5,110 nt of DNA from Anaerolineales bacterium. GTDB lineage: Bacteria > Chloroflexota > Anaerolineae > Promineifilales > Promineifilaceae. A program made the translations under genes and the position numbers. The notes beneath the pieces are model-generated. The model saw only the letters and a list, made by a program, of their open reading frames with translations, was not told the DNA's origin and made no database searches. This document shows, one piece after another, positions 4,473 through 5,110 of this stretch. How positions within the stretch are numbered: position 1 is the first letter of the stretch; every line of letters starts with the position of its first letter. The DNA lies in contig JAGQGA010000427.1 of assembly GCA_020432595.1 (NCBI GenBank), positions 1 to 5,110 on the forward strand, read 5' to 3'.

Positions 4473-5110
4473 TTAGGCAAAAACCGGCGGCGTACGCTGC
4501 GCCCACGGCTGGGCTTCCTCAAGCTGTGCCGCCAGCCGGAACAGCGTGGCTTCGTCGCCAAACCGCCCCATGAAGTGTACGCCAACAGGCAAGCCTGATT
4601 CTGTCCAATGCAGTGGCAGCGACATGGCCGGTTGGCCGGTGGCGTTGGCAATGGGGGTGAACGGGACAAAGGCGATGGCGCGTTCCATGCCGCTGAGGGG
4701 GTTGCCGGGCTGCGGGTCAAATTGCCCCAGCAGCAGCGGCGGCTCGGCAACAACGGGGGTAAGCCACAGGTCGTAGCGGTCAAAGAAGGAGGCAATTTGC
4801 CGGCTGATAAGCTGCAACGACTGCACCGCCAACAAATAATCCGCCGCCGTTAGCCGTTCCCCCTGTTCATACATCGCCCAGGTCAGCGGTTCGTATTGGG
4901 CTGGGTTGGGAGGCTGGCGGGTAAGCAGGCCAATGCCCTTGACGGTCCAGGCGCACCCAGCCGCCCATAACGCCAGAAAAGCATCGTTGAAGCGGGCGGC
5001 ATCAAAGACGGGGGCGGCTTCTTCAACGTGGTGGCCGAGGTTGGCGCACAGTTGGGCGGTGTGGCGAACGGCCGTTACACACGCCTCATCAATTTTCACC
5101 CCGCTTGGGG
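4473..5110 (-). CDS. Amidase signature family protein (C-terminal part; cut by window edge)
   Basis: The last 211 residues are visible; the frame stays open to the window's right edge, so the GTG at 5099 is internal. The segment is typical of the C-terminal third of amidase signature enzymes. KIDEACVTAVRHTAQLCANLGH and VEEAAP are followed by DLWLTPVVAEPP. Next come FTPIANATGQPAMSLPL and SGLPVGVHFMGRFGDEATLFRLAAQLEEAQPW. The family hydrolyses amides with a Ser-cisSer-Lys triad, which would lie upstream of the window and cannot be checked. The order of motifs fits general amidases (6-aminohexanoate-cyclic-dimer hydrolase-like) at least as well as GatA, and no substrate can be assigned. The stop is TAA at 4475-4473. 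The 179-nt spacer to the fusion gene contains a stem-loop, so co-transcription is uncertain. Confidence 0.92.
   Translation of the reverse strand, partial: PSGVKIDEACVTAVRHTAQLCANLGHHVEEAAPVFDAARFNDAFLALWAAGCAWTVKGIGLLTRQPPNPAQYEPLTWAMYEQGERLTAADYLLAVQSLQLISRQIASFFDRYDLWLTPVVAEPPLLLGQFDPQPGNPLSGMERAIAFVPFTPIANATGQPAMSLPLHWTESGLPVGVHFMGRFGDEATLFRLAAQLEEAQPWAQRTPPVFA

Larger units (their letters stand above)
710..5076. repeat. Dispersed palindrome family ACGGCCGT (seven copies)
   Basis: Exact ACGGCCGT occurs at 710-717, 2243-2250, 2747-2754, 3347-3354, 4004-4011, 4231-4238 and 5068-5075. Four copies extend to AACGGCCGTT (from 3346, 4003, 4230 and 5067), and the other three match nine of those ten bases. 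Near-copies with CGGCCG are at 149, 801 and 4035; half-copies AACGGCC or TACGGCC are near 2363, 2573 and 2617. Copies lie in four different genes and in the spacer upstream of the trm112-like promoter. Confidence 0.85.

Overview
All six genes I can support lie on the minus strand, so the window reads right to left. They are the 3' part of an amidase, a large membrane-anchored ATPase/FGE-fold fusion, a Trm112-like small protein, a single-domain response regulator, a tandem-type GNAT acetyltransferase, and the 5' part of a PLP-dependent serine/threonine dehydratase or racemase. There are no rRNA or tRNA genes, insertion sequences, CRISPR arrays or phage genes. The DNA is moderately GC-rich. The Thr/Pro-rich linker behind a single transmembrane helix, the ATPase-FGE architecture and the mix of housekeeping and signalling genes suggest a Chloroflexota bacterium (Anaerolineae/Ardenticatenia-like). 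That placement is inference, not proof.

Layout in transcription order: amidase C-terminus (5110-4473); a 179-nt spacer with an imperfect 12-bp inverted repeat and a weak promoter candidate; the ATPase-TM-linker-FGE gene (4293-2263); a 100-nt spacer with a good sigma70-type promoter whose -10 box lies inside a perfect 8-bp inverted repeat; trm112-like (2162-1902); a 144-nt spacer with a weak terminator-like hairpin; response regulator (1757-1395) and GNAT (1375-470), 19 nt apart and probably co-transcribed; then a promoter candidate and a 7-bp inverted repeat ahead of the dehydratase (362-1, running off the left edge).

The amidase, dehydratase, GNAT and Trm112-like genes look like ordinary metabolic or housekeeping functions without an obvious shared pathway. 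The most distinctive gene is the 676-residue fusion. It has a cytoplasmic P-loop ATPase, one membrane helix, a hexapeptide-repeat Thr/Pro stalk, and an extracytoplasmic formylglycine-generating-enzyme (SUMF1) fold that lacks both catalytic cysteines. It is best read as a surface sensor or binding module tethered to an intracellular ATPase, not as a sulfatase-maturating enzyme.

At the DNA level, the palindrome ACGGCCGT, usually as AACGGCCGTT, recurs seven times in this short window, in coding DNA in two reading phases and once in a spacer. This resembles the genome-wide short palindromes known as HIP1 in cyanobacteria. One copy lies in a perfect 22-bp palindrome just before the membrane-helix codons. 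No complete undescribed multi-gene system is evident. The fusion gene and the palindrome family are the two things most worth following up.
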